Positions 6,378 to 7,015 of a DNA stretch of 7,015 nt are shown piece after piece. The stretch's first letter is position 1. The number at the start of each line of letters is the position of its first letter. The stretch is from Clostridiaceae bacterium (GTDB lineage: Bacteria; Bacillota; Clostridia; Acetivibrionales; DTU013). The translations under genes and the position numbers were made by a program. Below the pieces are notes generated by a model. That model worked only from the letters and a program-made list of their open reading frames with translations, was not told the origin of the DNA and made no database searches. The DNA is taken from positions 1 through 7,015 of the forward strand of contig JAAZKL010000305.1 of the NCBI GenBank assembly GCA_012799845.1. Direction: 5' to 3'.

Positions 6378-6596
6378 TCATTCTATTTTTATTTTTTCAC
6401 CATTTGGCAGAACAAAACTGCATTCAAGCTTACAGCCAGTTACCATGGCAATTTCGGATAAATCATCTATAGTAAAATTACCTCGTTTTATTTTTTGGCT
6501 AAAAGCTTGTGGGGTCTTATTTAATCTTCTGCCAATTTCAGATATGGTTAAGTCAGATTTTATGCATAGAATTTTTATTTGCTCATCGATTCTCAT
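6378..6596 (-). CDS. Small XRE-type helix-turn-helix protein, probable regulator of the darTG module
   Basis: A 72-residue single-domain DNA-binding protein. Residues 16-39 (LTISEIGRRLNKTPQAFSQK and following) form a clear XRE-like helix-turn-helix: first helix ISEIGRRL, turn NKTP, recognition helix QAFSQKIKR. The TIDDLSEIAMVTGCKLECSF part (42-61) gives the following helices, and the FVLPNGEKI tail is like that of many small clostridial HTH proteins. The ATG at 6596 is chosen because AAGGTGG (6611-6605) stands 8 bases upstream. The GTG codons at 6608 and 6605 lie within that site. It is first in the three-gene unit, 12 bases before darG, and its promoter is covered by a palindrome. Autorepression of the module is the natural inference. 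It could instead act elsewhere, or contribute to toxin control directly. Confidence 0.82.
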   Translation of the reverse strand: MRIDEQIKILCIKSDLTISEIGRRLNKTPQAFSQKIKRGNFTIDDLSEIAMVTGCKLECSFVLPNGEKIKIE

Positions 6597-6604
6597 TTTT
6601 ATCA

Positions 6605-6611
6605 CCACCTT
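6605..6611 (-). promoter_or_regulatory. Ribosome binding site that sets the HTH gene start
   Basis: AAGGTGG on the minus strand, 8 bases before the ATG at 6596. It overlaps the potential GTG starts at 6608 and 6605, making the 72-residue product more likely than the 76-residue one. Confidence 0.75.
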
Positions 6612-6617
6612 GATCTC

Positions 6618-6646
6618 ATTTTAAACAATATCGTTTATCATGTCAA
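6618..6646 (-). promoter_or_regulatory. Promoter of the HTH-darG-darT operon
   Basis: On the minus strand, TTGACA (6646-6641), a 17-base spacer and TAAAAT (6623-6618). The -35 is perfect and the -10 matches five of six. The HTH ribosome binding site begins only 6 bases after the -10, so the 5' untranslated region must be very short. That makes repression at the promoter the likely control point. Confidence 0.82.
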
Positions 6647-6659
6647 CGCAACTGTTTAA
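6621..6659. promoter_or_regulatory. Nested palindromic operator over the HTH-darTG promoter
   Basis: Two inverted repeats share one centre, base 6640. The outer arms are TTAAACA (6621-6627) and TGTTTAA (6653-6659). The inner arms are CGTT (6632-6635) and AACG (6645-6648). In all, 13 of 19 position pairs around the centre are complementary. The axis lies next to the -35 hexamer and the left outer arm overlaps the -10. A dimeric HTH protein bound here would block RNA polymerase. That the neighbouring HTH protein binds it is an inference. Confidence 0.7.
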
Positions 6660-6766
6660 TATTTCCCGACTTTTTGTAATAGTTTTACTTTCTTTGATTC
6701 CATATGAGTCTACGTAACTTTTTACTGTAATCTGGCGTTTCTTATCAATGAACCCGGTATAGATAG

Positions 6767-6796
6767 TTGAATTCCCTCATTGTATTGTGGTATTAT
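6767..6796 (+). promoter_or_regulatory. Possible plus-strand promoter for a leader or gene running off the right edge
   Basis: TTGAAT (6767-6772), an 18-base spacer and TATTAT (6791-6796). It points away from the darTG operon, towards the dyad, ribosome binding site and short frame described next. It is supported mainly by this consistent order of elements. Confidence 0.5.
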
Positions 6797-6800
6797 GTCA

Positions 6801-6852
6801 ACAGTTGTCAACCGGAGCGCCTGGCAGGCGCAGCAACATCCGCAGCAACTGT
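6801..6852 (+). promoter_or_regulatory. GC-rich dyad in the plus-strand leader
   Basis: A near-perfect 15-base dyad, GCGCCTG-G-CAGGCGC (6817-6831), lies between outer arms ACAGTTG (6801-6807) and CAACTGT (6846-6852). In RNA this could be a two-part stem: outer 7 bp, then inner GCGCC/GGCGC with a 5-base loop. It is strikingly GC-rich in an AT-rich region. It sits directly after the proposed transcription start and lacks a T-tract, so it is not a simple terminator. It may be an RNA regulatory element or a protein-binding site. Confidence 0.6.
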
Positions 6853-6901
6853 CAGAGTAAAGAAGTATCAATATAAACAGCAAATAATAAGGAGACCAAC
6901 T

Positions 6902-6937
6902 ATGAATTGTCAAGTAAAAAATGATGGTTCAGGATAA
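6902..6937 (+). CDS. Possible 11-residue leader peptide
   Basis: The frame MNCQVKNDGSG then TAA is preceded by AAGGAGA (6889-6895), an excellent ribosome binding site 6 bases before the ATG. Such a strong site on so short a frame, downstream of a promoter and hairpin and followed by inverted repeats, suggests a translated leader peptide. It could equally be the broken start of a longer gene. I do not recognise the peptide, and no conserved codon run points to an amino-acid-specific attenuator. Confidence 0.4.
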   Translation: MNCQVKNDGSG

Positions 6938-6950
6938 AAAGTTTGACAAT
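6906..6950. repeat. Perfect 8-bp inverted repeat spanning the short plus-strand frame
   Basis: ATTGTCAA (6906-6913) and TTGACAAT (6943-6950) are exact inverted copies 29 bases apart. The left copy lies in the peptide codons and the right copy just after its stop. In RNA they could pair and make translation of the peptide affect the structure. As DNA they could be a protein site. TTGACA in the right copy could also serve as a -35 element, but no good -10 follows. Confidence 0.5.
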
Positions 6951-6956
6951 AGAAAA

Positions 6957-6980
6957 ATAGGCATGCTGAAATAAGCCTAT
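6957..6980 (+). repeat. Short inverted repeat near the right edge
   Basis: ATAGGC (6957-6962) and GCCTAT (6975-6980) enclose a 12-base loop. It continues the series of dyads along the presumed plus-strand leader. The last 35 bases to the edge are AT-rich, with no complete gene. Confidence 0.35.
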
Positions 6981-7015
6981 GGTCATAGACAACTGAATAA
7001 AAAGTTATTAATCTA

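Noticed and set aside
6722..6913. 63-codon minus-strand frame upstream of the HTH gene
   Set aside because: It begins with TTG, has no ribosome binding site, and is the complement of the GC-rich dyad and the plus-strand leader. Its cysteine-rich run comes from that dyad.
6660..7015. Insertion sequence or transposon end
   Set aside because: Inverted repeats are present, but no transposase, paired terminal repeats or target-site duplication can be seen within the window.

Overview
The window looks like a chromosomal segment of a Bacillota bacterium, most likely Clostridia. Two things point there: PurS and PurQ are separate small proteins, and nearly every gene has a strong AGGAGG-type ribosome binding site. 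PurA also belongs to a divergent subclass that, from memory, I associate with Clostridia. Every protein gene I can support is on the minus strand, so transcription runs from right to left.

The left part (about 1-4300) is a de novo purine operon in the order purC, purB, purA, purS, purQ; purQ is cut by the left edge. Gaps between genes are 17-25 bases, except between purB and purA. PurC makes SAICAR. PurB acts twice, splitting SAICAR to AICAR and adenylosuccinate to AMP. PurA makes adenylosuccinate from IMP. PurS and PurQ are subunits of FGAM synthase. The cluster therefore joins the IMP pathway to the complete AMP branch. A near-consensus promoter lies upstream of purC. It is followed by a 23-bp intrinsic-terminator hairpin, which can compete with a small 5' hairpin, and this looks like an attenuator. 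The 246-base purB-purA gap is mostly filled by nine tandem 22-bp units with no length variation.

The right part (about 4459-6660) is visibly AT-richer and holds a compact three-gene module: a 72-aa XRE-type helix-turn-helix protein, a DarG-like macrodomain antitoxin and a DarT-like DNA ADP-ribosyltransferase toxin. The genes are 12 and 2 bases apart. A TTGACA-17-TAAAAT promoter in front of them is covered by a nested palindrome, which suggests autoregulation by the HTH protein. DarTG systems are known toxin-antitoxin and phage-defence modules. The HTH partner and an extra C-terminal region of roughly 120 residues on DarT are the less usual parts.

The right end (6660-7015) has no complete gene of normal size. 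On the plus strand it carries a plausible promoter, a GC-rich dyad, a strong ribosome binding site with an 11-codon reading frame, and further inverted repeats. This resembles the regulatory leader of a gene beyond the right edge. The best candidates for something new are the purC leader structure, the 22-bp array, and the HTH-DarG-DarT arrangement with its operator.
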